Shown: positions 26,994 through 35,279 of the stretch, piece after piece
How the letters are laid out: every line of letters begins with the position of its first letter
Numbering within the stretch: the first letter of the stretch is position 1
Assembly: GCF_900091445.1 (NCBI RefSeq)
Contig: NZ_LT607733.1
Span: 6,227,001-6,291,000, forward strand
Length of the DNA stretch: 64,000 nucleotides
Reading direction: 5' to 3'
From: Micromonospora echinofusca
Lineage (GTDB): Bacteria; Actinomycetota; Actinomycetes; Mycobacteriales; Micromonosporaceae
Position numbers and translations under genes: made by a program
Notes under the pieces: generated by a model
Seen by the model: only the letters and a program-made list of their open reading frames with translations
Told to the model about the DNA's origin: nothing
The model's database searches: none

Positions 26994-28343
26994 ATGTTCA
27001 AGTCACGCGCCTCGCGGGCGGCCACCCTGGCTGCCTGCGCGACGTTCCTGCTCGCCACGAGCGCCTGCGGGACCGAAGAGCCCGAGGAGGCGGCCACCCA
27101 TCAGGTGCGCCTCTACGGCACCGACGGCAACATGCTGAACTCGTACCCCGCCGAGCTGAAGGATCGCGCCAGCCTGGTCGACGGCATGAAGGGCACGACG
27201 CCGCTCACGCCCCTGCCCGAGGACTTCAAGAACCGGCTCCGGTCCCTCGACCCGAAGCTGGGCGACTTCCTCTACTCCGCCGAGGCGTACGACGCGGTGG
27301 TGATCAGCGCGATCGCCGCCCAGCTCGCGGGCACGACGGATCCGGCGGCCATCGCGAAGCAGATCGTCGGGGTGACCAACGGCGGGCAGCGCTGCGAGAC
27401 GCCAGCGGAGTGCCTGGCCCTGGCCCGCGCGGGACGCGACGTGGAGTACCGCAGCGTCTCGCTGACCCGGGCCGGCTTCACCGACGCCGGCGAGCCGTCC
27501 ACCGCGAGCTACGGCACCCTGCACTTCGACGGCCAGCGGCTCAACGACGGCAAGACGGAGTTCGTCGGGGCCGGGGACGAGTCGGCGGCGAGCACCAAGG
27601 CGCCGCCGAAGGCGAAGAAGCAGCGCGGCGGCCGCACCGACCGCAGCGACGGCTCACCGCTGGTCATGGGCGGCCTGCTGCCGCAGACCGGTGACCTGGC
27701 GCTGGCGTACCCGCCGATCTCCGCCGGCACCAAGCTGGCGATCAGGGAGATCAACGCGGCGGGCGGGGTGCTCGGCGAGCCGGTGGTCTGGATCGACGGC
27801 GACGACGGCACCAACCCGGCGGTCGCCAAGGCCACCGTGGCCAGCCACGTCGCGCGGAACGTCCACGTCATCATCGGCGCCGGCGCCTCCGGCATCTCCC
27901 GCGCCGTGCTGCCCGACGTGGTGCAGGCCGGGAAGGTGCTGTTCGCCCCGTCGAACACCGACGCCAGCCTGACCGAGCTGGACGACAACGGCCTCTACTT
28001 CCGTACCGCGCCGCCGGACAGCCTCCAGGGTCGGGCGCTGGCCGACGTGATCCTCCGCGACGGCCCGCAGAAGATCGCCATCGTGGCCCGTAAGGACTCC
28101 TACGGCGAAGGGCTCCAGAACACCGTCCGGGCCGAGCTGGAGCGGGCCGGCATCGGCGGCGACCGGCTGAAGCTGCTGACCTACGAGCCGCCGGCCGACA
28201 CCAAGGCGAACCCGGTGGACTTCGGCGCCGGCGCCAAGGAGATCAAGGACTTCGGCGCGGAGGCCGTGCTGATCATCGGCTTCGCCGAGTCCGCCCAGGT
28301 GATCCGGGCCCTCGCCGACGCTGGGGTGCAGATCCGGCACTGA
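26994..28343 (+). CDS. Apparently circularly permuted type I substrate-binding lipoprotein
   Basis: 449-residue lipoprotein (lipobox LLATSAC, Cys25) built from the pieces of a branched-chain amino-acid type ABC substrate-binding protein in swapped order. Residues 36-195 (QVRLYGTDGNMLNS, FLYSAEAYDAVVIS, C134/C140, ASYGTLHFDG) are what normally ends such proteins. A charged linker follows (196-221). Residues 222-449 (LVMGGLLPQTGDLALAYPPI to SAQVIRALADAGVQIRH) are what normally begins them. The C-terminus stops exactly where the N-terminal block would continue. No transporter subunits lie nearby. A gaggaagg site precedes the ATG. Confidence 0.85.
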   Translation: MFKSRASRAATLAACATFLLATSACGTEEPEEAATHQVRLYGTDGNMLNSYPAELKDRASLVDGMKGTTPLTPLPEDFKNRLRSLDPKLGDFLYSAEAYDAVVISAIAAQLAGTTDPAAIAKQIVGVTNGGQRCETPAECLALARAGRDVEYRSVSLTRAGFTDAGEPSTASYGTLHFDGQRLNDGKTEFVGAGDESAASTKAPPKAKKQRGGRTDRSDGSPLVMGGLLPQTGDLALAYPPISAGTKLAIREINAAGGVLGEPVVWIDGDDGTNPAVAKATVASHVARNVHVIIGAGASGISRAVLPDVVQAGKVLFAPSNTDASLTELDDNGLYFRTAPPDSLQGRALADVILRDGPQKIAIVARKDSYGEGLQNTVRAELERAGIGGDRLKLLTYEPPADTKANPVDFGAGAKEIKDFGAEAVLIIGFAESAQVIRALADAGVQIRH

Positions 28344-28359
28344 GCCACCTCGGAACACG

Positions 28360-28390
28360 GACGGCCGCACCGGTGACCGGTGCGGCCGTC
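28360..28390. terminator. Bidirectional terminator hairpin
   Basis: Perfect 14-bp stem GACGGCCGCACCGG / CCGGTGCGGCCGTC with loop tga, between the convergent ends of the binding-protein and crotonase genes. Confidence 0.9.
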
Positions 28391-28403
28391 GTCGTCGCGG
28401 GAA

Positions 28404-29147
28404 TCAGCGGGGGCGGCGCCGCTCGAGGAACTCCGTCATCCGCCGGTGCTTCTCCTCGTCCTCGAAGAGCACCGCCTGGCTGACCAGGTCGAGGTGCGGG
28501 TGCGCGGCGGCCGGCGCGTCGACCGCCAGCTTGGTCAGCCGCAGCGCCAGCGCGGAGCCCTTCGCCATCTCGTCGAGCAGCCCGTGCGCGGTGGGCAGCA
28601 GCTCGCCGGGCTCGGCCACCACCCGGTTGACCAGCCCGATCCGCAGCGCCTCCTCGGCGTCCACCCGGCGGCCGGTGAAGAGCAGTTCCTTGGCCCGGGC
28701 CTCCCCGATGAGCGCCGGCAGCCGGTGGGTCGCGCCCGCGCCGGCCAGGATCCCCAACCGGACCTCCGGCTGGCCGAACACCGCCCGTGCCGTGCAGACC
28801 CGCAGATCGCAGGCGTACGCCAGCTCGGCGCCGCCGCCCAGCGCGGGCCCGTCCACGGCCGCGACGGTCGGCATCGGCAGCGCCCGGATCCGGGCGAAGG
28901 CCGCCGAGTTGATCGCCGCGAGGGCGTCCAGCCGGCCCCGCTCGCGCAACTGCCCGATGTCCGCCCCACCGGCGAAGATCCCCTCGGTGCCGCCGGTGAG
29001 CAGCAGCAGGCGGGGCCGCGCCTCCAGCTCCGCGCAGACCTGGTGCAACTCGGCGATCAGGTCGGCGTCGATGGCGTTGCGCTTCTCCGGCCGGTCGAGC
29101 GTCACCACCAGCCGGTCCGGGTGCTCCTCGATCCGCAGCCCGCTCAT
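28404..29147 (-). CDS. Enoyl-CoA hydratase/isomerase (crotonase)
   Basis: 247-residue crotonase. The oxyanion hole segments are GIFAGGADIGQLRERG and GPALGGGAELAYACDLRV, and GQPEVRLGILAGAGATHRLP holds the Glu region used by hydratases. With the dehydrogenase upstream it would do the hydration step of beta-oxidation or aromatic/polyester acid breakdown. Its ATG overlaps the dehydrogenase stop (ATGA), so the two are coupled. The order on the minus strand is dehydrogenase then hydratase. Confidence 0.92.
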   Translation of the reverse strand: MSGLRIEEHPDRLVVTLDRPEKRNAIDADLIAELHQVCAELEARPRLLLLTGGTEGIFAGGADIGQLRERGRLDALAAINSAAFARIRALPMPTVAAVDGPALGGGAELAYACDLRVCTARAVFGQPEVRLGILAGAGATHRLPALIGEARAKELLFTGRRVDAEEALRIGLVNRVVAEPGELLPTAHGLLDEMAKGSALALRLTKLAVDAPAAAHPHLDLVSQAVLFEDEEKHRRMTEFLERRRPR

Positions 29148-30001
29148 GAGCGCACCCCGCCTTCCCAGCGGTAGAAGCCCTCGCCGGACTTCTTGCCCAG
29201 GCGGCCGGCGGCCACCATCTCCTCCAGCAGCGGCGGCGGGGCGAACCGGTCCCCGTACGCGGCCTGCAGGGTGCGCGCGATGTCCAGCCGCACGTCCAGG
29301 CCGACGATGTCGGTCAGCTCCAGCGGGCCGACCGGGTGCCGGTAGCCGAGCACCATCGCCTTGTCGATGTCGGCGGGGCTGGCCACCCCGTCGGCGACCA
29401 TCCGGATCGCCTCCAGCCCGAGGGTGACCCCGAGCCGGGAGGTGGCGAAGCCGGGCATGTCGCGTACGACGACGGGGTCCTTGCCCAGCCGGCCGGCGAG
29501 CGCGACCGCCTCGGCGGTGGTCTCCGCCGCGGTGGCCGGGCCGACCACGACCTCCAGCAGGGCCATCGCCCAGACCGGGTTGAAGAAGTGCAGCCCGAGG
29601 AAGCGCTCGGGCCGCGCCAGCCCCTCGGCCAGCGCGGCGATCGGGATGCTGGAGGTGTTGCTGCCCAGCAGCGCCGGCCGCAGCGCCTCGGCCTCGCGCA
29701 GCACCGCCCGCTTCAGGTCCGGCCGCTCCGGTACGGCCTCGACCACCACGGCCGGCTCCTCGGCGACCTCGGCCAGCCCCGTGCGCAGCGTCACCCGCTC
29801 CCGGTTCGTCGCGGCCCGCTCGGCGTCCAGCTTGCCGCGTGCCACCGCCCGGTCCCACAGCTCGCCGAGCCGTTCGAGGGCCGCCGCGCCCCGTGCCCGG
29901 TCCACTTCGACCAGCTCGACGGCGTGCCCGGCCCCGGCGGCCACGTACGCGATGCCGAGCCCCATCGTGCCGGCACCGACGACGACAAAGCGGTCGCTCA
30001 T
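29144..30001 (-). CDS. 3-hydroxyacyl-CoA dehydrogenase
   Basis: 285-residue NAD-dependent 3-hydroxyacyl-CoA (3-hydroxybutyryl-CoA type) dehydrogenase. The Rossmann motif is VVVGAGTMGLGIAYVAAGAG at the N-terminus; the signature GLHFFNPVWAMALLEVV carries the catalytic His, and LGSNTSSIPIAALA and DMPGFATSRLG complete the domain. The C-terminal domain ends LGKKSGEGFYRWE. Paired with the coupled crotonase, it forms a two-enzyme beta-oxidation unit. The upstream Arg-rich extension available in the same frame was rejected. Confidence 0.93.
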   Translation of the reverse strand: MSDRFVVVGAGTMGLGIAYVAAGAGHAVELVEVDRARGAAALERLGELWDRAVARGKLDAERAATNRERVTLRTGLAEVAEEPAVVVEAVPERPDLKRAVLREAEALRPALLGSNTSSIPIAALAEGLARPERFLGLHFFNPVWAMALLEVVVGPATAAETTAEAVALAGRLGKDPVVVRDMPGFATSRLGVTLGLEAIRMVADGVASPADIDKAMVLGYRHPVGPLELTDIVGLDVRLDIARTLQAAYGDRFAPPPLLEEMVAAGRLGKKSGEGFYRWEGGVRS

Positions 30002-30162
30002 GACGCCTCCCTGTCTCCGGTGGCGGGACGGGGTCGACCCGTGCCCCGCCGCCCGCTCCACTCGCTCATGGGCCGACCCTATGCAGCGGCGATCTCCCCG
30101 GCATGCGTGGGGGCGCGGCGGATCGGGTACCACGGCACCCAACCGAGGGAAGGACGGGCCAG

Positions 30163-30459
30163 ATGAGCCAGGCACCGGAGACCGTGCACGCCGCCGACAC
30201 GGCGGAGACCGTGGAGACCCGCGGGGACGAGCGGGTCGACCTGCTGCGCGCCGACACCAACAACGACGGCCGCACCGACGTCTGGGTGGTCGACACCGAC
30301 GGGGACGGCAAGCCCGACCTGTTCCAGTTCGACACCGACGGCGACGGCAAGGTGGACATCACGATGGTCGACCTCGACGAGGACGGCACCCCGGACGAGG
30401 TGGTCGACGGCGACGGTGGCCTCCCGCCCGAGCAGCTTCCCCCGACCGTCCAGGTCTGA
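30163..30459 (+). CDS. Small protein with DxDxDG calcium-binding repeats
   Basis: 98-residue acidic protein with four tandem repeats of about 12 residues in the style of EF-hand/thrombospondin type 3 loops: DTNNDGRTD, DTDGDGKPD, DTDGDGKVD and DLDEDGTPD (about residues 34-85). They should bind Ca2+. There is no signal peptide, so unless exported by another route it acts in the cytoplasm, which is unusual for such repeats. The ribosome site gagggaagg lies before ATG 30163. The function is unknown; a calcium buffer or sensor is a guess. Confidence 0.82.
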   Translation: MSQAPETVHAADTAETVETRGDERVDLLRADTNNDGRTDVWVVDTDGDGKPDLFQFDTDGDGKVDITMVDLDEDGTPDEVVDGDGGLPPEQLPPTVQV

Positions 30460-30474
30460 CGCCCGCGCCCCGGG

Positions 30475-30493
30475 TTCCCGCCGCGGGCGGGAA
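30475..30493. terminator. Hairpin between convergent genes
   Basis: Stem TTCCCGCC / GGCGGGAA with loop gcg, in the 62-bp gap between the calcium-repeat gene and the methyltransferase gene. Confidence 0.75.
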
Positions 30494-30521
30494 TCCGGGC
30501 GTGCGGCCCTCCGCCGGGGCG

Positions 30522-31310
30522 TCAGCCGGCGAGGCGCAGGGTGGCGAGGTAGTACGGCGCGTCCCGGTCGTCCACGTCGGTCAGTCGCCAGCCGCTGCCC
30601 CGGACCAGCTCGGCCAGCTCGTCCGGGGAGCAGACCAGGTAGTCGAACCACTCGGTGCCCAGCTCCCGGTAGCGCAGCCGGAGCCGGAGCTGCCCGCCGA
30701 AGCGCCCCCGGCGCCGGTTGCGCTCGTGGTAGCCCGTGTGCACCGGGTCGCGGGTGCCGTACGGGTCGGTGCCCTGGGCGATGACCTGTGCTCCCGGCCG
30801 GGCCAGCGCGGCGAGCGCGGCCAGCAGGGCCGGTGCCCGTTCCCGCCCCTCCAGCAGGCCCACGTTGTTGCCGAGCAGCAGGAACGTGTCGTAGCGGCGG
30901 CCGTCGGCGGCGTGCGCGTCGACCGTGCCGTGCACCAGGTCGCGTACGCCCCGGCGGCGGCAGACGGCCAGCGCCCCGGCCGAGGTGTCCAGCCCGGTGA
31001 CGGGCACCCCCCGCTCCTGGAGCAGCAGCGCGATCCGGCCCGCCCCGACGCCGACGTCCAGGGTCGCGCCCCGGACCCGGTCCACGGCCCGGTGGTCGTA
31101 CGGCTGCCAGTCCGCCGGCCCGTCGAGGTAGTGGGCGGCGGGCGCGCCGTTGATGAGCCCGTCGTCGCGCTCGATGATCTCGATGACCGGTCGCGGCAGC
31201 CGCCCGCCGGCCAGCGGCCGGGGGCCGACCCCGGTGGCCACGGCGTACGCGTCGCGCAGCATCTCTCCGAACACGTCACCGATCCGTGGCTCCGCCGTCA
31301 CGGGCTTCAC
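30522..31310 (-). CDS. SAM-dependent methyltransferase
   Basis: 262-residue class I methyltransferase. Motif I is ATLDVGVGAGRIALLLQERG (about residues 80-99), followed by VTGLDTSAGALAVCRRRG (motif II acidic residue) and YDTFLLLGNNVGLLEG (motif IV region). The C-terminal strands LRLRLRYRELGTEWFDY resemble a group of small-molecule methyltransferases; the substrate is unknown. GTG 31310 was chosen. A TTG at 31331 is in frame but would overlap the promoter of the divergent PPOX gene. Confidence 0.85.
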   Translation of the reverse strand: MKPVTAEPRIGDVFGEMLRDAYAVATGVGPRPLAGGRLPRPVIEIIERDDGLINGAPAAHYLDGPADWQPYDHRAVDRVRGATLDVGVGAGRIALLLQERGVPVTGLDTSAGALAVCRRRGVRDLVHGTVDAHAADGRRYDTFLLLGNNVGLLEGRERAPALLAALAALARPGAQVIAQGTDPYGTRDPVHTGYHERNRRRGRFGGQLRLRLRYRELGTEWFDYLVCSPDELAELVRGSGWRLTDVDDRDAPYYLATLRLAG

Positions 31311-31354
31311 GCTATCCGGCCGGTCAGTCAACGCGGCGGCCGTATCCTGGCGGG

Positions 31355-31753
31355 ATGACCACCCTGGACCGCCTCGGCGCGGAGAAGTACATCCTGCTCA
31401 CGACCTTCCGCAAGGACGGTCGGGCGGTGCCGACCCCGGTCTGGGCGGTGCGCGACGGCGACGCGCTGGCGGTGTGGTCGGCGGCGGACGCCGGAAAGGT
31501 GAAGCGGATCCGGCGCAGCGGCGACGTCACGGTGGCGCCGTGCGACGTGCGGGGCCGGCCGCACGGCGAGGCGGTCGCCGCCCACGCGACCCTGTGCGAC
31601 GCGGCCGGCACCCGGCGGGTACGTGAGCTGATCAAGCAGAAGTACCGGCTGGTCGGCCGGCTCAGCCTGCTCGGCAGCCGCCTGCGTCGCGGCGAGAGCG
31701 GCACGGTCGGCATCCGGGTCGTGCTCACCGACCGGCCGTCGACCGACGCCTGA
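31355..31753 (+). CDS. PPOX-class F420-dependent oxidoreductase family protein
   Basis: 132-residue split-barrel protein. It starts ILLTTFRKDGRAVPTPVWAVRDGD, typical of the F420/FMN-binding PPOX fold, and continues KVKRIRRSGDVTVAPCDVRGRP. Actinobacteria use F420 widely, which supports, but does not prove, that cofactor. The substrate is unknown. It is divergent from the methyltransferase gene with about 45 bp between starts. Confidence 0.85.
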   Translation: MTTLDRLGAEKYILLTTFRKDGRAVPTPVWAVRDGDALAVWSAADAGKVKRIRRSGDVTVAPCDVRGRPHGEAVAAHATLCDAAGTRRVRELIKQKYRLVGRLSLLGSRLRRGESGTVGIRVVLTDRPSTDA

Positions 31754-31785
31754 TCCATCCGCCGTACGTGGGCGGGACGAGACAC

Positions 31786-31822
31786 GACGAAGGGCGGCGG
31801 ACCATGTCCGCCGCCCTTCGTC
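31786..31822. terminator. Strong bidirectional terminator
   Basis: Perfect 17-bp stem GACGAAGGGCGGCGGAC / GTCCGCCGCCCTTCGTC with loop cat, between the convergent ends of the PPOX gene and bldC. Confidence 0.93.
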
Positions 31823-31845
31823 CACACCTGTTCACTCCCGGTCGG

Positions 31846-32055
31846 TCAGTCTCCCTGCCGCTGCTGCGGGATCTGACCCTGCAACAGTGCCCTGACCTCC
31901 GACTCCCGGTACCGACGGTGGCCACCCAGGGTGCGGATGGCGCTGAGCTTGCCCGCCTTGGCCCACCGGGTCACCGTCTTCGGGTCGACACGGAACATCG
32001 ACGCCACCTCGGCCGGTGTGAGTAGCGGCTCTGGTTCGTGCGTTCGCGATGCCAT
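31846..32055 (-). CDS. bldC: Developmental regulator BldC
   Basis: 69-residue MerR-like DNA-binding protein that lacks the MerR effector domain. The sequence LLTPAEVASMFRVDPKTVTR and RTLGGHRRYRESEVRALL is almost identical to Streptomyces BldC, which sustains vegetative growth and delays development by head-to-tail binding on DNA. The ribosome site ggaggag sits before the ATG. Together with the unknown gene and vdh upstream it keeps the gene order known from Streptomyces (bldC next to vdh). Confidence 0.96.
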   Translation of the reverse strand: MASRTHEPEPLLTPAEVASMFRVDPKTVTRWAKAGKLSAIRTLGGHRRYRESEVRALLQGQIPQQRQGD

Positions 32056-32230
32056 CGGTCACTCCTCCACATGTATAGACATCGGCCGGGGTCCCGCCGG
32101 CCGACGCGTCTCCCATGGTCCGGCTAGTCCCCGATGTCCGACATGGGCCGAACGGCCGAACGTCCCTAGACGGACGGATGAACCATGCCCGATTTATGCG
32201 ACTTTTACACGGCAGAAAGTACCTTATTCG

Positions 32231-32258
32231 GACTCATGATCACGGTTCGTGATGAGTC
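32231..32258. promoter_or_regulatory. Inverted repeat in the bldC upstream region
   Basis: Arms GACTCAT-(gat)-CACG and CGTG-ATGAGTC pair over 11 bases with a 3-base bulge and loop gtt. It lies about 180 bp before bldC and 49 bp after the stop of the upstream gene, in unusually AT-rich DNA. It may be the terminator of the upstream gene or an operator of bldC. Confidence 0.5.
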
Positions 32259-32306
32259 AACTACGAGCTTGCCTCGACTTGGGAGCGCTCCCTGGGCGTT
32301 TTCGCC

Positions 32307-33146
32307 TCAGTTGCACCGTTCCAGCAGCTGGACCGCCCGCCAGCGCGCGACCAGCCGGTCGTACGCCGCCGACGCCTCCTCGGCCTCGCCCTGGGACAGT
32401 CCGGCCAGGCCGGTCGCCACCAGCTCGGGCGAGTCGTCGGCGGCCAGCGTCTCGTCCGACAGCAGCTCGACCAGGCCCCCGTAGTCCAGCTCCACCATCG
32501 AGCGGGGGTGGAACTCCTCCAGCCAGCGGGCGGCCTCCTCGACCGCCTCCGTGATCGGGGCGTCGCCGATCGACTTGCGCAGCACGGACAGGGCCCGCGA
32601 CGACCGACGCCGCGCCTTGGAGATCTCCGTCCGGTAGCACAGCGCCCGCAGCCCGGGGTGGGTCACGTGGTTCCGCTCCTCCGGGTCGAAGAGCACGAAC
32701 CAGCGCAGCGGCACACCCCACGTCGCGGTCTGCTCGTGTACCCGTGGCACGCCGTGCTCCAGCACCCGGGCCCCGCTGCGCCAGTCCTCAACCGCCGCCT
32801 TCGCCTGCCCGGCGAGCACCGGCGGGACGAAGGCGTCGGCCAGCACCGGCGGCACGCCGTCGCGGGCGTTCAGCGCCGCCTCGGCCACCCGGATGCGCAG
32901 GTTCCACGGGCAGACCAGCAGGGTCTCGTCGGTCTCCAGGACGTACGCCTCGTCCGGCAGGTCGGGCAGCCGGGTCCAGCCGGCGCCGAGCGCCTCCAGC
33001 ACCGACGTCCGTTGCCGGACCGGCCCCTCCACCGGTGCCACCGCCCGCCCCTGCTCGACGTAGCGCCGCCAGTACGACTGGCGGTCCCGGTCGAAGGCGG
33101 TCAGCGGCTCGTACACGCGCAGGTATGAAGCGAAGAGCGACGGCAC
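32307..33146 (-). CDS. Conserved actinobacterial protein of unknown function
   Basis: 279-residue protein. No catalytic motif is visible. It begins SLFASYLRVYEPLTAFDRD, has a strongly conserved-looking core (YVLETDETLLVCPWNLRIRV, WGVPLRWFVLFDPEERNH) and ends in long acidic helices. In Streptomyces the same slot, between bldC and vdh, is filled by a similar protein, so I regard it as the orthologue of that unknown gene. No membrane segment or signal peptide is seen. It is divergent from vdh. Confidence 0.85.
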   Translation of the reverse strand: MPSLFASYLRVYEPLTAFDRDRQSYWRRYVEQGRAVAPVEGPVRQRTSVLEALGAGWTRLPDLPDEAYVLETDETLLVCPWNLRIRVAEAALNARDGVPPVLADAFVPPVLAGQAKAAVEDWRSGARVLEHGVPRVHEQTATWGVPLRWFVLFDPEERNHVTHPGLRALCYRTEISKARRRSSRALSVLRKSIGDAPITEAVEEAARWLEEFHPRSMVELDYGGLVELLSDETLAADDSPELVATGLAGLSQGEAEEASAAYDRLVARWRAVQLLERCN

Positions 33147-33318
33147 GGCGCGATCCTCCCACGAATCGGAACCCGGCCGACGTCGGCGGCCCGATCACGC
33201 GCGCCTTGGGCGGCCGGACGGCGTCGGCCGATACTAGGCTCACCGACACCGGCAGCATCCCGCCGGCGGTCCACAGGTCCGCGTCCCACAAGGACGCACC
33301 CCACACCAGGAGCGAGTC

Positions 33319-34401
33319 ATGGGCGTATTCGCCACCACCGAAGACCCGGGGTCCAGCGGTCACGAACAGGTCGTGTTCTGCCAGGACAAGCAGACCGGCC
33401 TCAAGGCGATCATCGGCATCTACTCCACCGCCCTGGGCCCCGCGCTCGGCGGGACCCGGTTCTACCCGTACGCCAGCGAGTCCGAAGCCCTGGCCGACGT
33501 GCTCGACCTCTCCCGGGGCATGGCCTACAAGAACGCTCTCGCCGGGCTGGACCTGGGCGGCGGCAAGGCCGTCATCTGGGGCGACCCCGAGCGGATCAAG
33601 AGCGAGGCGCTGCTGCGCGCGTACGGCCGCTTCGTGGAGTCCCTCGCCGGGCGCTACTACACCGCCTGCGACGTCGGCACCTACGTCGCCGACATGGACG
33701 TGATCGCCCGCGAGACCTCGTACGTCACGGGCCGCAGCGTCGAGCACGGCGGCGCGGGCGACTCCTCCATCCTCACCGCGTGGGGCGTCTTCCAGGGCAT
33801 GCGGGCCGCCGCCGAGCACGTCTGGGGCGCCCCGAGCCTCGCCGGGCGGCGCGTCGGCGTCGCCGGCCTGGGCAAGGTCGGCAAGTACCTGGTGGGCCAC
33901 CTGGTCGACGACGGCGCCGAGGTGGTGGCGACGGACGTGAACCCGAAGGCCCTGGAGTGGGCGCGCGCGACCCACCCGCAGGTCGCGCTGGTCGACGACG
34001 CCGCCGCGCTGGTCGCCGCCGACATCGACGTGTACGCCCCCTGCGCGCTGGGCGGCGCGCTCAACGACGACACGGTGCCCGCGCTGCGCGCCAAGGTCGT
34101 CGCGGGCGCGGCCAACAACCAGCTCGCCCACTCGGGCATCGAGAAGCTGCTGGCGGACCGCGGCATCCTCTACGCCCCCGACTACGTCGTCAACGCCGGC
34201 GGCGTGATCCAGGTGGCCGACGAGATCGAGGGCTTCAACTTCGAGCGGGCCAAGCTGCGCGCGACCCGGATCTACGACACCACCCGGGAGATCCTGCGGC
34301 TGGCCGACGCCGAGGGCGTGCCGCCGGCGGTGGCGGCGGACCGGCTCGCGGAGCGGCGGATGGCCGACGTCGGCCGGCTGCGCACGATCCACCTGCGCTG
34401 A
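33319..34401 (+). CDS. vdh: Valine (branched-chain amino acid) dehydrogenase Vdh
   Basis: 360-residue Glu/Leu/Phe/Val dehydrogenase that oxidatively deaminates valine and related amino acids with NAD+, giving 2-oxo acids for catabolism and antibiotic precursors. The catalytic Lys is in [12 protein letters not shown] (about residues 80-91), preceded by [12 protein letters not shown] and MAYKNALAG. The NAD Rossmann motif [20 protein letters not shown] and the [10 protein letters not shown] segment complete the fold. An accaggagcg ribosome site precedes the ATG. The neighbours match the bldC-vdh region of Streptomyces. Confidence 0.95.
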   Translation: MGVFATTEDPGSSGHEQVVFCQDKQTGLKAIIGIYSTALGPALGGTRFYPYASESEALADVLDLSRGMAYKNALAGLDLGGGKAVIWGDPERIKSEALLRAYGRFVESLAGRYYTACDVGTYVADMDVIARETSYVTGRSVEHGGAGDSSILTAWGVFQGMRAAAEHVWGAPSLAGRRVGVAGLGKVGKYLVGHLVDDGAEVVATDVNPKALEWARATHPQVALVDDAAALVAADIDVYAPCALGGALNDDTVPALRAKVVAGAANNQLAHSGIEKLLADRGILYAPDYVVNAGGVIQVADEIEGFNFERAKLRATRIYDTTREILRLADAEGVPPAVAADRLAERRMADVGRLRTIHLR

Positions 34402-34409
34402 GCGCCCCC

Positions 34410-34434
34410 GGGGGCGGAGCGTCGTTCCGCCCCC
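34410..34434 (+). terminator. Terminator after vdh
   Basis: Stem GGGGGCGGA (34410-34418) with TCCGCCCCC (34426-34434), seven-base loop, nine bases after the vdh stop. Confidence 0.85.
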
Positions 34435-34687
34435 GGCCCCGCAGGGCGGCCCGTCCCGTTAGGCTGGATTCAGGAGGCTTTGCCCGGTGTCACGGGCGCT
34501 CCCGGTGCCGCTCCTTACCGGGTACAATCGGTGACGGCCGGATGACCGCGACGCGCGGTGTCGGTCGACGGTAACCCGAGGTGCCGAACGATGGCATCCC
34601 CATGTACCGTAAGAGCCACGAGAGATGCCTGACGTCATCGGGGCCCGCCTTCGGGCTGCCCCGCATTCTGTGCGAGGGGGTCGAGCC

Positions 34688-34903
34688 ATGGGGCGCGGCC
34701 GTGCTAAGGCCAAGCAGACGAAGGTGGCCCGGGAGTTGAAGTACCACTCCCCGAACACCGACCTCACCGCCTTGCAGCGCGAACTGGCGGGTGCTGGTAA
34801 GTCTGAGCACAACTTCGACGACGACTACAAAGAGTATGTCGACGACGATGATGAGGATCACGCGGACGAAGACCCGGATCCCTGGGTACGTCCGCCCCGC
34901 TGA
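34688..34903 (+). CDS. DUF3073 protein
   Basis: 71-residue small actinobacterial protein: a basic N-terminus (MGRGRAKAKQTKVARELKYH) followed by SPNTDLTALQRELAG and a very acidic tail (FDDDYKEYVDDDDEDHADEDPDP). This is the DUF3073 family, found next to purM in many actinobacteria; the function is unknown. The opposite charges of the two halves suggest self-interaction or nucleic-acid contact. The 286 bp before it hold the vdh terminator and a long leader without another gene. Confidence 0.9.
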   Translation: MGRGRAKAKQTKVARELKYHSPNTDLTALQRELAGAGKSEHNFDDDYKEYVDDDDEDHADEDPDPWVRPPR

Positions 34904-34918
34904 CCTCCGGTAACAGCT

Positions 34919-34944
34919 GAGCACGCGGTGTCGCCCGCGTGCTC
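34919..34944 (+). terminator. Terminator after DUF3073
   Basis: Stem GAGCACGCG (34919-34927) with CGCGTGCTC (34936-34944), eight-base loop, fifteen bases after the stop. Confidence 0.8.
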
Positions 34945-34980
34945 ACGCATGTGCCCATCGAAGCGGCGCCAAGACCGACG

Positions 34981-35034
34981 ATCAGGGACCTGCCCGTGCC
35001 GGAGAACCCTCCGGCCGACCGGCAGGTCCCTGAT
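34981..35034 (-). terminator. Compound hairpin downstream of amcA
   Basis: Outer 14-bp perfect stem ATCAGGGACCTGCC (34981-34994) with GGCAGGTCCCTGAT (35021-35034). It encloses a second stem GCCGGAG / CTCCGGC. It begins 11 bases after the amcA stop on the minus strand and should end the amcB-amcA transcript. Confidence 0.85.
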
Positions 35035-35045
35035 CACGGTCCGGC

Positions 35046-35279
35046 TCAGCGGGGACGGTTGTTCCAGTTGTAGAACGTCGGGATGTTCTCGAAGTGGTTC
35101 CAGGCACACACGGCGCTCGCGCCGTCGCCGCCCGCCACCTCGGCCCGTAGTCGCCGCGCGGCCTCGGCCTCGTGGAGGAGTGCGGAGAGTCCCGGCGCGG
35201 CTTGCCGCACCCGATCGGCGACCTCGTCCGGGGTGTCCGTCCTCCGGTCAGGCTGCCGGTGACTGGTGGTCTCGGGCAT
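35046..35279 (-). CDS. amcA: Cyclophane RiPP precursor peptide (AmcA-like)
   Basis: 77-residue precursor. Residues 1-50 look like a helical, charged leader (DEVADRVRQAAPGLSALLHE). The C-terminal 22 residues (VCAWNHFENIPTFYNWNNRPR, read in two parts as AWNHFEN and FYNWNN) are packed with aromatic-x-polar triplets: W60-N-H, F63-E-N, F69-Y-N and W72-N-N. These are the substrates of three-residue cyclophane-forming radical SAM enzymes, which join the ring to the beta carbon of the third residue. I recall a family named multiple cyclophane-containing RiPP AmcA. It overlaps the end of amcB by 32 bases and lies downstream of it. Confidence 0.82.
   Translation of the reverse strand: MPETTSHRQPDRRTDTPDEVADRVRQAAPGLSALLHEAEAARRLRAEVAGGDGASAVCAWNHFENIPTFYNWNNRPR

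Noticed and set aside
28404..30001. Fusion of crotonase and hydroxyacyl-CoA dehydrogenase into one protein (FadB type)
   Set aside because: The two are separate genes with an ATGA overlap in different frames, in the order dehydrogenase then crotonase.
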